A stretch of 64,000 bases of DNA from Mageeibacillus sp. UBA5770 (GCA_002418705.1 DIEQ01000135.1:1-64000), one strand, 5' to 3'; counted from the stretch's first letter, positions 1 to 8,381 are shown. Notes: a model not told the origin generated them from the letters alone. Numbers and translations are program-made.

Positions 1-1101
1 TCTCATCATATCGTGAGACCCGTCTTCGTAGGTTGTCCAGAGCCATTCACCCGAAGGTATGATAACTTCTTTTTCAAGGAATCTCAGAAGTTCATACATC
101 TTTTCCAGGTGTTCTTCCTCAAATCCGAATTTCTGATAATCATTGGCAATCCCGATTATTGCTTCTGCCTGAACCCACCAGTCACGCTGTGTATTATCAT
201 GTCCGTTGAGACATTCATAAAAAACACCTCTCTTCGTAAAGGCCTTTCTTATCACATGCTCATAGAGTGCTTTGGTAACCGGTGCTGTGCGGACTGTGAG
301 TTCATCATCGCCTATCACAGCGAGGGCCCGGTCGATCAGCCAGGAAGCTTCAATATCATGACCATATGAGTGCAGGTCAATAATGGATGACAGATTCCTG
401 TCAAAGAAGACTTCCAGCCTCTCAAGTCCCTCATTATACATGTCTGTAGTCAGTTGCCTGACAGTAAAAATCAGGGCATTTCTGACATTTTCTGACGATG
501 ATGCCTGATACAGAACTGTGTAAGCCTCCATAATATGCAGCACTGTGTTCATAGTCCGTTCGGCAATAACGCCGTTTTCGGATAGTTCATCGTTGCTCAT
601 CGGTCCGAATGTCCGTGTAAGCTGTTCACGATAACCCTTCTCATCCCTCCACTTCTCTTCAAGAAGAGTAAACAGGTCCATCGCATGATCAAGCGCTTCT
701 TTCTTGCCCGTAGCCAGATAATATGTTGAAAACGCATACACGCCGAATGCCTGATTATAAGAGTGTTTGAAGTCTTCCGCCGGCTTTCCCTTTGCATCAA
801 GCATCCAGTAAAGAGCTCCATATTCTTTATCAAGCGCATGATTCACCAGAAAATTATATGCCTGGTTTGCGGCTGCCAGGTATTCACGGCGGTTTGTACG
901 GCGATATGCCTCAGAAAAAGTCCATAAAATTCTGGAATGGAGGATCACTCCTTTGTTGCTGCCGGGGTTGACTGTTCCATCGTTTCTCACATACCCGTAA
1001 AATCCGCCATACATATGATCCTGTCGGCTGAGCCAGAAAGGAAGAATCTGAGTATTGAGCATTTTTTCCATACGAACTGCAAAATCAGGAAACGATTTCA
1101 T
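1..1101 (-). CDS. Cellobiose 2-epimerase (AGE family), 3' end cut by window
   Basis: Cytoplasmic sugar epimerase of the N-acylglucosamine 2-epimerase family, expected to convert cellobiose (or mannobiose-type disaccharides) at C2 of the reducing sugar. The frame begins MKSFPDFAVRMEK and 367 codons are visible without a stop; the family is about 390-410 residues, so only the C-terminus is missing beyond position 1. Seen motifs: GGFYGYVRNDG followed by NKGVILHSRILW near residues 33-60, DLHSYGHDIEASWL and RDWWVQAEAIIG, all typical of the (alpha/alpha)6 barrel and its catalytic His residues. AGGAGG-like GGAGGT lies 3 nt before the ATG at 1101. It fits with beta-glucan or mannan use by the glycosidases elsewhere in the window. 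Family assignment is firm; exact disaccharide is inferred. Confidence 0.88.
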   Translation of the reverse strand, partial: MKSFPDFAVRMEKMLNTQILPFWLSRQDHMYGGFYGYVRNDGTVNPGSNKGVILHSRILWTFSEAYRRTNRREYLAAANQAYNFLVNHALDKEYGALYWMLDAKGKPAEDFKHSYNQAFGVYAFSTYYLATGKKEALDHAMDLFTLLEEKWRDEKGYREQLTRTFGPMSNDELSENGVIAERTMNTVLHIMEAYTVLYQASSSENVRNALIFTVRQLTTDMYNEGLERLEVFFDRNLSSIIDLHSYGHDIEASWLIDRALAVIGDDELTVRTAPVTKALYEHVIRKAFTKRGVFYECLNGHDNTQRDWWVQAEAIIGIANDYQKFGFEEEHLEKMYELLRFLEKEVIIPSGEWLWTTYEDGSHDMMR

Positions 1102-1257
1102 ACTACCTCCAAAAACAATGGCTGACAGGGTAATTATAGCCCTTCATCACCGAGTATTTTCAAAACTAAGTATACAGCATGCATTAAGTCCGCTCCAGAT
1201 AAAACACAAAAGTTCGATTGAATTGAAAAAGATCGGCACGTACCTGCTATTTTCGGA

Positions 1258-1263
1258 TATAAT
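1258..1263 (+). promoter_or_regulatory. Possible -10 box of the 1305 gene
   Basis: TATAAT lies 42 nt before the start at 1305. The -35 region at 17 bp spacing has no good match, so this is a weak call. The 1102-1304 gap otherwise holds only the divergent start signals of the epimerase and this gene. Confidence 0.35.
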
Positions 1264-1304
1264 TTGTATATTGCGTCCCGATACAAACAGAGTGGAGATA
1301 TAAA

Positions 1305-1757
1305 ATGGAAAACAATATACCTGACACCGTCAGCACGGAAGAGCTCCCGGTTATTGAACTTATTATGGGCGACCTGTTTAAGGGCATCGCCGTGTCTGAT
1401 TATTCTGATAAAATTTACGAGGGAATTTACGAAGGGCGCCATGTACGTGTCATACAAAAAGCAGTTCAGACAAAACCGGACCGCCTGTGCGTCGGGTTTC
1501 TTTTCCTGCTTGACGAACCTGCGCGTTTCCGCGTTGATGTCCTTGTACCGGAGAATTGCAGAAATGCCCGTGTATCCCTTCAGGATCAGGAACTGATCGG
1601 ATTCTTTTCACCGGATATACCGGATGATCTCGAACCGGTTCAGGTTGCATCCTGCGGACACCAGCAAAAAGTCTCTACACTTCACCCCGGAGAGTTCCAG
1701 TCAATAAACTTCCGCTGGGAATCGGGTGATGTCCTCAAATTCTATTTCTATTTCTGA
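1305..1757 (+). CDS. Hypothetical protein, 150 aa
   Basis: Not recognised. A 150-residue soluble protein with no signal peptide or membrane segment; the second half reads as beta-rich (FRVDVLVPENCRNARVSL, then SINFRWESGDVLKFYFYF at the end), as in small all-beta accessory domains. It is supported as a real gene by a GGAG ribosome site 8 nt before the ATG, a TATAAT box upstream, and position between two genes on the other strand. It overlaps the convergent lipoprotein gene by 10 nt at its stop. No function can be proposed. Confidence 0.7.
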   Translation: MENNIPDTVSTEELPVIELIMGDLFKGIAVSDYSDKIYEGIYEGRHVRVIQKAVQTKPDRLCVGFLFLLDEPARFRVDVLVPENCRNARVSLQDQELIGFFSPDIPDDLEPVQVASCGHQQKVSTLHPGEFQSINFRWESGDVLKFYFYF

Positions 1758-2998
1758 ACCGAAGTGGCGGCAGGAGTGGGTGTTACGCTGACATGCACCG
1801 GCGGGGCGATTGTCTCCCCGGCTTTATATGCCTGCACAGAAATTGAATCATGGGCACCCTTTAAAATAGCCTCGATAATGATGAACGCGGTATTATTGAT
1901 GCGCAGTTCAAGCTGACCTTCCGCCATAGATTCCAGCAGTGTTGAAATCGAGTCATAATTAGTACGGCGAATCAGCCCGCCGTTCTCCTGCAGGTGTAAG
2001 TTTTTTGTCTCCTTCATTTCGGATATGGTGGAATAGTTGTAGTCATATGATTCAAAAAAAACAATAGGTATCCCTGCATTATCGAAGGGAACATAATCGG
2101 ATAATGTCGTCGTTACTTCGCGGAATACTTCTGAGTCGCCGTCTCCGTCAACATCAAGAAACTGGCCGCATTCATTGTAAAGAAGATCAACGCCATTTGA
2201 TGATGAAAGCTGATTTTCATATACAACATCATAAGCTTCATAAAGCTTTCTTCTCATTTCATACTTCTGTCCGGGAACCAGCGAATTCCAGCCTGCATTG
2301 GCATACAGCTTATCTCCTGCATAAATGCTCTCAATACAGTACATGGCGTCGGTCGAGGAAATTTCGCTTTCGGTCATCGAGTCGGCAAAAGCCCGGGCTC
2401 CCGTATATGAATCATCCCCGGCTCCAAATGCCACCAGAATGACATCATAGCCATTATTTTCTGATCTGATTTCCTTCGCAATTGTCAGAAGGCAGCCGAT
2501 GCCGCATGCATTATCCTGAATTCCGTTAAAATCAGGATATGCAGCCGCATCTTCGGTTCCGTATTCCGTATCATAGTGAGCACCGACGATAACCTGCCTG
2601 GATTCTTTAATGTATGATTCATCCGAGTCGAGGAACATCAGTCCGGTACCGGGAATTCTGACAATATAGTTAGTTGAGGTGCCTGTATTTCCGGCTGAAG
2701 AAAAAGTCTGTTCTTCAACTTTATAGCCAAGCTCTTCAAACTCGTTCTTAATATAAGTCCCCGCTGATTTTTCAGTCTCGGAATAAGCTTTCCGGTATGG
2801 ATACCGGCTTGCCAGGGCCTTTGCTGCCAGTGCGCCATAGTCACCGTAATCCGCGTGTTTTTCCACGGCTGTTTCCTCACTGCCGCATCCGGTCAAAAAT
2901 AACGGGAGGGTAAATATAAGACACATAAAAAGAATGACAGCCCGAAGATATAACGGTTTTCCAGCATGATTATGTTTATATGCCTGGGAATAGTTCAT
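1748..2998 (-). CDS. M28-family peptidase-like lipoprotein, catalytic residues altered
   Basis: Exported lipoprotein: basic/hydrophobic signal peptide with lipobox LTGC (Cys38), then an M28 (aminopeptidase Y/S type) fold. The first zinc motif VGAHYDT (His141) and the bridging Asp162 in QDNACG are present. The usual Glu-Glu pair after the next strand is FGAGDD (Gly-Asp in place of Glu-Glu), and the last ligand motif, normally SDH, is SDY (Tyr302). The general-base Glu and one zinc His therefore seem lost. An acidic loop DVDGDGDSE resembles a calcium loop. The start at 2998 is preferred because AGGAG sits 10 nt upstream; the ATG at 3016 overlaps the upstream stop without a good ribosome site. 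Probably cotranscribed with the AroB-like gene. Fold is confident; activity is doubtful. Confidence 0.8.
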   Translation of the reverse strand: MNYSQAYKHNHAGKPLYLRAVILFMCLIFTLPLFLTGCGSEETAVEKHADYGDYGALAAKALASRYPYRKAYSETEKSAGTYIKNEFEELGYKVEEQTFSSAGNTGTSTNYIVRIPGTGLMFLDSDESYIKESRQVIVGAHYDTEYGTEDAAAYPDFNGIQDNACGIGCLLTIAKEIRSENNGYDVILVAFGAGDDSYTGARAFADSMTESEISSTDAMYCIESIYAGDKLYANAGWNSLVPGQKYEMRRKLYEAYDVVYENQLSSSNGVDLLYNECGQFLDVDGDGDSEVFREVTTTLSDYVPFDNAGIPIVFFESYDYNYSTISEMKETKNLHLQENGGLIRRTNYDSISTLLESMAEGQLELRINNTAFIIIEAILKGAHDSISVQAYKAGETIAPPVHVSVTPTPAATSVQK

Positions 2999-3015
2999 GG
3001 ATTGCTCACTCCTCA

Positions 3016-4032
3016 TTACTGACAGATTCCGGAAAGAAGCCTGTCAAAGACGGCTGTGGCTTCCTCTGCAGGAACCATCTCGATATATGGCTTGCCTTCT
3101 GATTCCAGGCGCACAAGAGGTACTGCATCCGTCCTGTGTTCAAGGCACTTAATGATTCGTTTGAGGAGCGTGTCTTTCGTTACTCCTGTAACCGAAACAG
3201 GAAGTCCATGCTTCACATACAGCTGACGAAGAGAGTCCGTCTGATACAGGGCGAACATACCGAGGGCCATCGCCTCACCGTGCGTATATTTAAGGAAACG
3301 GAAATGTCCTTCAATTGCTTCTGCTATTTCCTGTCCAAAGCTCAGGTATCCCGGATTCGTGTCCAAAAGGGCTCTTCTTGACTGGATACAGGTATCAATC
3401 AGGTGAAGCATATCGAAATTGGGATTATCAAGACTGACAAGAAGGTCCGGATTCTCTAACAGACCATACAAAATGACCTGGGCAATCCCGTTTGCCTGAT
3501 AGCGCGGGGGAAGAGTCCGCAGATAATCCGTATCAATCACAACATGAATCGGAGAATAACTGACTCCGATCTGGTTTTTATGGCTCTGAAAATTGAGATA
3601 TGCGTCGGGAGCTGTCGACGAATCTATCATGGCCAGAAGAGAGGTTGGAATCTGAATATAATCGATGCCCTTGTGGAATGTCGCCGCAACAAAAGCTGCG
3701 ACATCGATGACACCGCCGCCGCCAAGTGCAATAAGGAGGTCTGAATGCGAAAACTCAATATCGGTCAGCCGTTCAAATGCTGCCCTTACGACATCAAATG
3801 ACTTTGCAGCCTGACTGCCGTCAATGACGATGATTATAGGCTTAATACCGCTTCTCTCAAATTGACGCATAAAATCGTTAATGTAATAGCCTGATACTTC
3901 CCGATCCGTAATAACGGCAACCTGGGCCTTTTCAAGGCGGTCCTTGAAAATATCAGGAAGATATAATTGTGCAACAGACTGACCGCACTCAACAGGGTAG
4001 CGGGTTCCCGCATTGATTCTCGTAAGCTCCAT
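3016..4032 (-). CDS. 3-dehydroquinate synthase-like protein (AroB fold), probably inactive
   Basis: Homologous along its length to AroB: NAD-binding LGGGGVIDVAAFVAATFHKG (residues 103-122), then QIPTSLLAMIDSS and VVIDTDYLRTLPPRYQ. Key residues of the dehydroquinate synthase reaction are missing. The GGK after DSS is APD, the zinc Glu of AEVIK is Gln185 (AQVIL, with its Lys also lost), and the zinc His of NFGHT is Gln234 (SFGQE). Only His251 of the third zinc motif (THGEA) remains. At 338 aa it is slightly short. AGGAGG precedes the ATG by 4 nt. It is the first gene of a likely pair with the M28-like lipoprotein. I read it as a NAD-binding pseudoenzyme or a divergent cyclase; it should not be annotated as shikimate-pathway aroB. 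Confidence 0.8.
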   Translation of the reverse strand: MELTRINAGTRYPVECGQSVAQLYLPDIFKDRLEKAQVAVITDREVSGYYINDFMRQFERSGIKPIIIVIDGSQAAKSFDVVRAAFERLTDIEFSHSDLLIALGGGGVIDVAAFVAATFHKGIDYIQIPTSLLAMIDSSTAPDAYLNFQSHKNQIGVSYSPIHVVIDTDYLRTLPPRYQANGIAQVILYGLLENPDLLVSLDNPNFDMLHLIDTCIQSRRALLDTNPGYLSFGQEIAEAIEGHFRFLKYTHGEAMALGMFALYQTDSLRQLYVKHGLPVSVTGVTKDTLLKRIIKCLEHRTDAVPLVRLESEGKPYIEMVPAEEATAVFDRLLSGICQ

Positions 4033-4062
4033 GAATCCTCCTAAAAAAAACAGCCTCTTGCT

Positions 4063-4071
4063 ATGATACCA
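4063..4071 (-). promoter_or_regulatory. Possible extended -10 for the AroB-like gene
   Basis: On the minus strand TGGTATCAT, an extended -10 (TGnTATnAT), lies about 30 nt before the start at 4032. No convincing -35. Confidence 0.35.
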
Positions 4072-4124
4072 TTTTCAGCTCAAAGATGGCAGTCCCTCCG
4101 GGAAATCCGAAAACGCTTATCAAG

Positions 4125-4559
4125 TCAGATGTAATACATTCCGGCGCCTGACTGATTCTGTTTAAAGTCATCAACCAGATCTGACAGAAAAATCGAACGC
4201 AGTGAGTCAGCAACATTCCGGTTTACAATAGTCCAAACTCTTTCCGTAAGAAATGAACGGATGTCCGTCTGCCCCGGATCTTCAACCTCAATCAGGAGTA
4301 AATCACCTTCAAGAACAGATACTATTTCGCTGAGCCGTATTACAGACGGCGATTTTGCAAGAAGGTATCCTCCCTGCGCTCCTTTTACACTTTTCACGAT
4401 GCCGGCTCTACGCAGGACAGAAAAATCCTGCTCAAGATACTTAAGCGAAATCGCCTGCCGCTGGGCAATCTCATGCAGTGCGACGTGCCCGCGTTCAGAA
4501 AATACTGCTAAGTCAACCAGGGCACGCAATCCATAACGGCATTTTGTAGACAGTTTCAT
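4125..4559 (-). CDS. Rrf2 family transcriptional regulator without Fe-S cysteines
   Basis: Winged-helix DNA-binding protein of the Rrf2 family (144 aa from the ATG at 4559). The N-terminal motif KLSTKCRYGLRALVDLA, the helix-turn-helix around ISLKYLEQDFSVLRRAGIV and the wing SVKGAQGGYLLAK are standard. The loop that carries three cysteines in IscR/NsrR contains none here; the only cysteine is at residue 6. It therefore probably senses something other than an Fe-S cluster or acts by protein interaction. GAGGGTGAG lies just upstream of the chosen start; an in-frame ATG 10 codons earlier lacks a ribosome site. It sits directly downstream of a second Rrf2 gene and may be cotranscribed with it. Confidence 0.88.
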   Translation of the reverse strand: MKLSTKCRYGLRALVDLAVFSERGHVALHEIAQRQAISLKYLEQDFSVLRRAGIVKSVKGAQGGYLLAKSPSVIRLSEIVSVLEGDLLLIEVEDPGQTDIRSFLTERVWTIVNRNVADSLRSIFLSDLVDDFKQNQSGAGMYYI

Positions 4560-4625
4560 TTTCTCACCCTCATGTAAGGTTTCAAGCACCTGAAGTCACC
4601 CGGACATATGAGATCCGAATGTTAA

Positions 4626-5069
4626 TTAAATTGAATAATCCGAAGAAGAACCGACTGTTCTTTTTTGAAAATCAGCAGCAAGGTCAGCAACAGAAATATG
4701 ATCAACGGTTCCTGTAATTGCCTCAAAGAGGGTATGCCATGCATCTCGTGCGACACAGTTGATACTTTTGGCACATAGTACATCCTTCTCAACGCACAAG
4801 ACCGGAGAAATTGATTTCTCCGTCGCTCGAAGAACGTCGCCGACGGTGATCTGTTCGGCAGGACGTGCCAGCTGATAACCGCCATAAGCTCCGCGGGAGC
4901 TTGAAATGATTTTGTTCTTTCGAAGAAGAGAAAAGATCTGCTCAAGATAATTGTCTGAAATCTGTGTACGCTCACTTATTTCCCGAATACTTATTATCTG
5001 ATCATTCGGAAAAAGTGCGATGGCCAGAACGGCTTCGAGAGCGTAACTTCCTCTTGTTGATATTCTCAT
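4626..5069 (-). CDS. Rrf2 family transcriptional regulator, Fe-S type
   Basis: 147-residue Rrf2 regulator: RISTRGSYALEAVLAIA start, helix-turn-helix at ISDNYLEQIFSLLRKNKII, wing SSSRGAYGGYQLAR. Unlike its neighbour it has three cysteines in the sensor loop (LC, then six residues, C, then five, C), the arrangement that holds a [2Fe-2S] or [4Fe-4S] cluster in IscR, CymR-like and NsrR proteins, so it is a candidate iron-sulfur, redox or NO sensor. GGGAGAG is 8 nt before the ATG. An 18-bp near-perfect palindrome (5090-5107) lies just upstream and may be its own operator. Targets cannot be read from the window; the S11-like gene diverges from the same intergenic region. Confidence 0.9.
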   Translation of the reverse strand: MRISTRGSYALEAVLAIALFPNDQIISIREISERTQISDNYLEQIFSLLRKNKIISSSRGAYGGYQLARPAEQITVGDVLRATEKSISPVLCVEKDVLCAKSINCVARDAWHTLFEAITGTVDHISVADLAADFQKRTVGSSSDYSI

Positions 5070-5089
5070 TTGTCATCTCTCCCTTCTCC

Positions 5090-5107
5090 TATATGAGTAC
5101 ACATATA
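5090..5107. promoter_or_regulatory. 18-bp palindrome, candidate Rrf2 operator
   Basis: TATATGAGTACACATATA: the two 9-nt halves match in 8 of 9 positions around a central GTAC. It lies 21 nt upstream of the Fe-S type Rrf2 start and about 60 bp from the divergent S11-like promoter, so it could autoregulate the regulator and touch both directions. Assignment to Rrf2 is by position only. Confidence 0.5.
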
Positions 5108-5163
5108 TAATGTAACATTTTAAGGATTAGGGTGCAAGATGAACCTCAGTCCGCCTGGAAACG

Positions 5164-5172
5164 TGATATAAT
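5164..5172 (+). promoter_or_regulatory. Extended -10 promoter of the S11-like gene
   Basis: TGATATAAT, a perfect TGnTATAAT, 35 nt upstream of the ATG at 5208; the -35 is poor, as is usual for extended -10 promoters. Confidence 0.6.
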
Positions 5173-5207
5173 TAAGATAATTATAGATATGTATCGGAGT
5201 AACCATA

Positions 5208-6701
5208 ATGACAATTTTTCGTTTCTTCGGAAAACGATATATTTTCGGAATCCGCATGCTTTCGATGTTTCTGGCTGTCCTTTTATTTTTGGGAGCTTTG
5301 CAAACACCTGTCAGAGCTGTAACGATATCAGAATCATATCTTTTATCCTCTTCCCAGCCTGTTTCTGAGTCCACAGCAGCTTCGGATACTGACTTCACAA
5401 CAGTCTCCGATCCGGATGCCGATACCAGTGAAATCCGGACCGGAGAATCTTCGGTAATATCACAGCTTGATATTACCGCCCGAGCCGCCATTATTGTCGG
5501 CACCGGACGCGGTACTTCCCTTTATTTTAACGCCCCTGATGTGCCATACAATATACCCGCAGCATCAAAACTGATGACTGCTGTTATTGCGCTTGAAGCT
5601 CTTCCTTTAGATACGCAGGTCACGATATCAAGCGATGCACAGGCAATGGATGAATTATCCGATGAGCCTCTTTTTCTGTCAAAAGGCGAAAAGTGTTCGG
5701 TCAAATATCTTGTTACCGCTATTCTCTATACCGATTCGGATGCAGCAGCTTTTTCACTTGCCGAATATATTTCAAGTGACGAGAGATTTTTTGTGGAACG
5801 GATGAATGAGATGGCAAAAGCGCTGGATATGAGCACAACCCTTTTTGCTAATACATCCGGAAAGCCTGTCGTTCCAAATTTTTCATCTTCAGTCTCGACG
5901 ACACTGTACAGTTCATATGCCAAGCAATATACAACACTCTCGGATTTGTCTTCCCTGTTCAGGTATGCATTGAATGTTGAGGGTTTTCGTGAATTGTTCA
6001 CAAAATATAAGACGCTTATGTTTTTGTCCGATGGCACACCGCAGACACTCACAAATTCCATGAGTGCCGCGTGGGGACTCAATCCACAGCTAAAGGGTGC
6101 CTCACGTTTTGCCTGCGGTGATTCCGTATCGACATCCTGTATTCTTGCCCTGGCATCCGTTGATGATTTTGAGATCGCAATTTTGCTCGCAGGTTCACAT
6201 GATGATTCCATATATCAGGATTTGTACATGTCCATCAATACCGTATTCAGTTCATATGAAGTGACTGACCTTGTGGTGGCCGGTGATGCATACACAAAGG
6301 TAAGCATTGAGGGAATACCTGAACCGCTTATCGCTGTTTTTAAGAGTACGGTCCGGTACATCCACCCGACCGGCAACGATTACATTAAAGCTAACGCCGT
6401 ATTTATTCCTGATGAATCTGTTACTCTCCCCATAAGCGCAGGACAGTCACTGGGACATGTCAGGTTTGAACTGCTCGACGGGACTCAGATTGATACAGAA
6501 GTTGTTGCTGCACAGGGTATGTGGACCAAATCGACATTTCTTTCCGACACAATTGCACTCCTGGTTGCTAACAGGAATCTGTCGATCATTATCGGAATCG
6601 CTGTTTTTCTGTTTCTTGTGTCTGTGATTCGTTCTGTATACATCTTAATAAATCAGCAAATCCGATCCCAACGCCGCAAGAGAAATTCTTCGGGAAAATA
6701 A
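5208..6701 (+). CDS. D-Ala-D-Ala carboxypeptidase-like membrane protein (S11), catalytic motifs lost
   Basis: 497-residue protein with an N-terminal export segment (residues 17-37), a Ser/Thr/Asp-rich linker, a domain clearly related to DacA-type penicillin-binding proteins (TARAAIIVGTGRGTSLY then KLMTAVIALEAL), and a C-terminal membrane helix near 453-477 followed by a basic tail. In active enzymes the nucleophile motif is SxxK; here it is AASK (Ala118 to Lys121). The SxN motif is replaced by Thr-Asp-Ser (175-177) and KTG by Lys-Gly-Ala (296-298). All three active-site motifs are therefore gone although the fold is preserved and the frame is intact. GGAG is 8 nt before the ATG. It may bind peptidoglycan or regulate a true carboxypeptidase. 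Monocistronic by layout. Confidence 0.82.
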   Translation: MTIFRFFGKRYIFGIRMLSMFLAVLLFLGALQTPVRAVTISESYLLSSSQPVSESTAASDTDFTTVSDPDADTSEIRTGESSVISQLDITARAAIIVGTGRGTSLYFNAPDVPYNIPAASKLMTAVIALEALPLDTQVTISSDAQAMDELSDEPLFLSKGEKCSVKYLVTAILYTDSDAAAFSLAEYISSDERFFVERMNEMAKALDMSTTLFANTSGKPVVPNFSSSVSTTLYSSYAKQYTTLSDLSSLFRYALNVEGFRELFTKYKTLMFLSDGTPQTLTNSMSAAWGLNPQLKGASRFACGDSVSTSCILALASVDDFEIAILLAGSHDDSIYQDLYMSINTVFSSYEVTDLVVAGDAYTKVSIEGIPEPLIAVFKSTVRYIHPTGNDYIKANAVFIPDESVTLPISAGQSLGHVRFELLDGTQIDTEVVAAQGMWTKSTFLSDTIALLVANRNLSIIIGIAVFLFLVSVIRSVYILINQQIRSQRRKRNSSGK

Positions 6702-6824
6702 TGCTTTTTTACGTTGTTTACCTTAAAATGATGAATCGATTGATATCTCGGATGCATAACAATACACGTCTGTCCAAATTTGTGTTAACATGGATAAATT
6801 AAAAAAACATAAGAGGTTTAATAT

Positions 6825-8312
6825 ATGTCAGATAACAAAAGTTCCCGGGATTTTTCTGTGCGCACCCGATTTGCACCAAGCCCTACCGGTTTTATGCATG
6901 TCGGAAATCTCCGTACAGCCCTATATGAGTATTTACTGGCAAAATCAGTCGGCGGCACATTTGTTCTTCGTATTGAGGACACTGATCAGGAAAGATATGT
7001 ACCGGGTGCACTTGATATAATTTACAGCACCCTTAAAACCGCAGGTCTTAAGCATGATGAGGGTCCGGATGTCGGAGGACCCTATGGTCCGTATGTCCAG
7101 AGCGAACGCATGCTTTTGTACAAGCCCTATGCTGAGCAGCTTGTTTCAGAAGGAAACGCATACTATTGTTTTTGCACAAAGGAACGGCTGGATTCCCTGC
7201 GTTCGCAGGCAGCAAGCCCGGAAACGGCAGGCTATGACAGGCATTGCCGCGACTTAACAGCTGATGAGATCCGTGAGAAGCTGGCATCCGGTGTACCCTA
7301 TGTTATCCGCCAGCGTATGCCGTTAACCGGCACCACAACTTTCAGCGACTGCGTCTATGGTGATATCACAGTCCCCAATAAAGAGCTCGAAGATCAGATT
7401 CTGATCAAGGCAGACGGATTTCCGACATACAATTTTGCCAACATTATTGATGACCACCTTATGCATATAACACACGTAGTCAGGGGCAGCGAATATCTCT
7501 CGTCAGCGCCCAAATATAATTTGCTTTATGAGGCATTCGGCTGGGATATTCCTGTCTATGTCCACCTTCCCCTTATTCAGGGTCGAGGTGCGGACGGCAC
7601 GGTTTCAAAGCTTTCGAAGCGCCATGGCGCAACGAGTTTCGAAGATTTGATCGCCTCGGGATACCTGACGGAAGCCATAATCAATTACATCGCACTTCTT
7701 GGGTGGTGTCCTAAAGATGATACACGGGAACTATTCACTCTCGACGAGCTTACAAAGGCTTTTTCAATTGAAGGGATCAGTAAATCACCTGCGATTTTCG
7801 ATTATGACAAGCTTGAGTGGTTTAACGGTGAATATATTCGAGCAATGTCAGCCGAAGAATTCCTGGCGTATGCCCTTCCCATTTACAAGGAACTTCTTCC
7901 GGGCAGGCCTGATGCATACCCGCTTATGACAGAGATCCTGCAGCCGCGCATCACACGCTTTTCGCAGATCGAAGAAAAGCTTTCCTTTCTGAAGGCTCTT
8001 CCCGATTATGATCCTGATATTTATGTACACAAAAAAAGTAAAACAACACTTGAAAACTCACTCGAGATGCTTGGGATATGTGAGACCGAGCTATCAGGAC
8101 TTGAGATATGGGACAAAGATTCTGTATCATCTTGCCTGACATCTCTTGCGGAGCGCCTTGGTGTTAAAAACGCACTTGTCATGTGGCCTGTTCGAATCGC
8201 GATTTCCGGCACCGCCGTTACACCCGGCGGTGCTGTTGAAATTTTACTTCTTCTGGGCAAGGATGAGTCTTTGCAGCGAATCGCCCAGGGCCGACAACGA
8301 CTCACACCGTAA
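6825..8312 (+). CDS. gltX: Glutamyl-tRNA synthetase
   Basis: Class I aminoacyl-tRNA synthetase that charges tRNA-Glu in the cytoplasm. At 495 aa it has the usual bacterial length. Signature FAPSPTGFMHVGN (the HIGH equivalent at 25-28), RIEDTDQERY, and the KMSKS-type loop SKLSKRHGA at 261-269. AGAGG precedes the ATG by about 7 nt. It is followed 69 nt later by glnS in the same orientation, so both glutamate-family synthetases are probably coexpressed. Because a separate GlnRS is present, this enzyme can be a discriminating form, though that cannot be read directly from the sequence. Confidence 0.96.
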   Translation: MSDNKSSRDFSVRTRFAPSPTGFMHVGNLRTALYEYLLAKSVGGTFVLRIEDTDQERYVPGALDIIYSTLKTAGLKHDEGPDVGGPYGPYVQSERMLLYKPYAEQLVSEGNAYYCFCTKERLDSLRSQAASPETAGYDRHCRDLTADEIREKLASGVPYVIRQRMPLTGTTTFSDCVYGDITVPNKELEDQILIKADGFPTYNFANIIDDHLMHITHVVRGSEYLSSAPKYNLLYEAFGWDIPVYVHLPLIQGRGADGTVSKLSKRHGATSFEDLIASGYLTEAIINYIALLGWCPKDDTRELFTLDELTKAFSIEGISKSPAIFDYDKLEWFNGEYIRAMSAEEFLAYALPIYKELLPGRPDAYPLMTEILQPRITRFSQIEEKLSFLKALPDYDPDIYVHKKSKTTLENSLEMLGICETELSGLEIWDKDSVSSCLTSLAERLGVKNALVMWPVRIAISGTAVTPGGAVEILLLLGKDESLQRIAQGRQRLTP

Positions 8313-8381
8313 GAAGCCTTGTTTGACAGTTTGAGCACGGACACAGCGTAAGATTTTTGCAAAGGAAATAAGGTGAAAATT

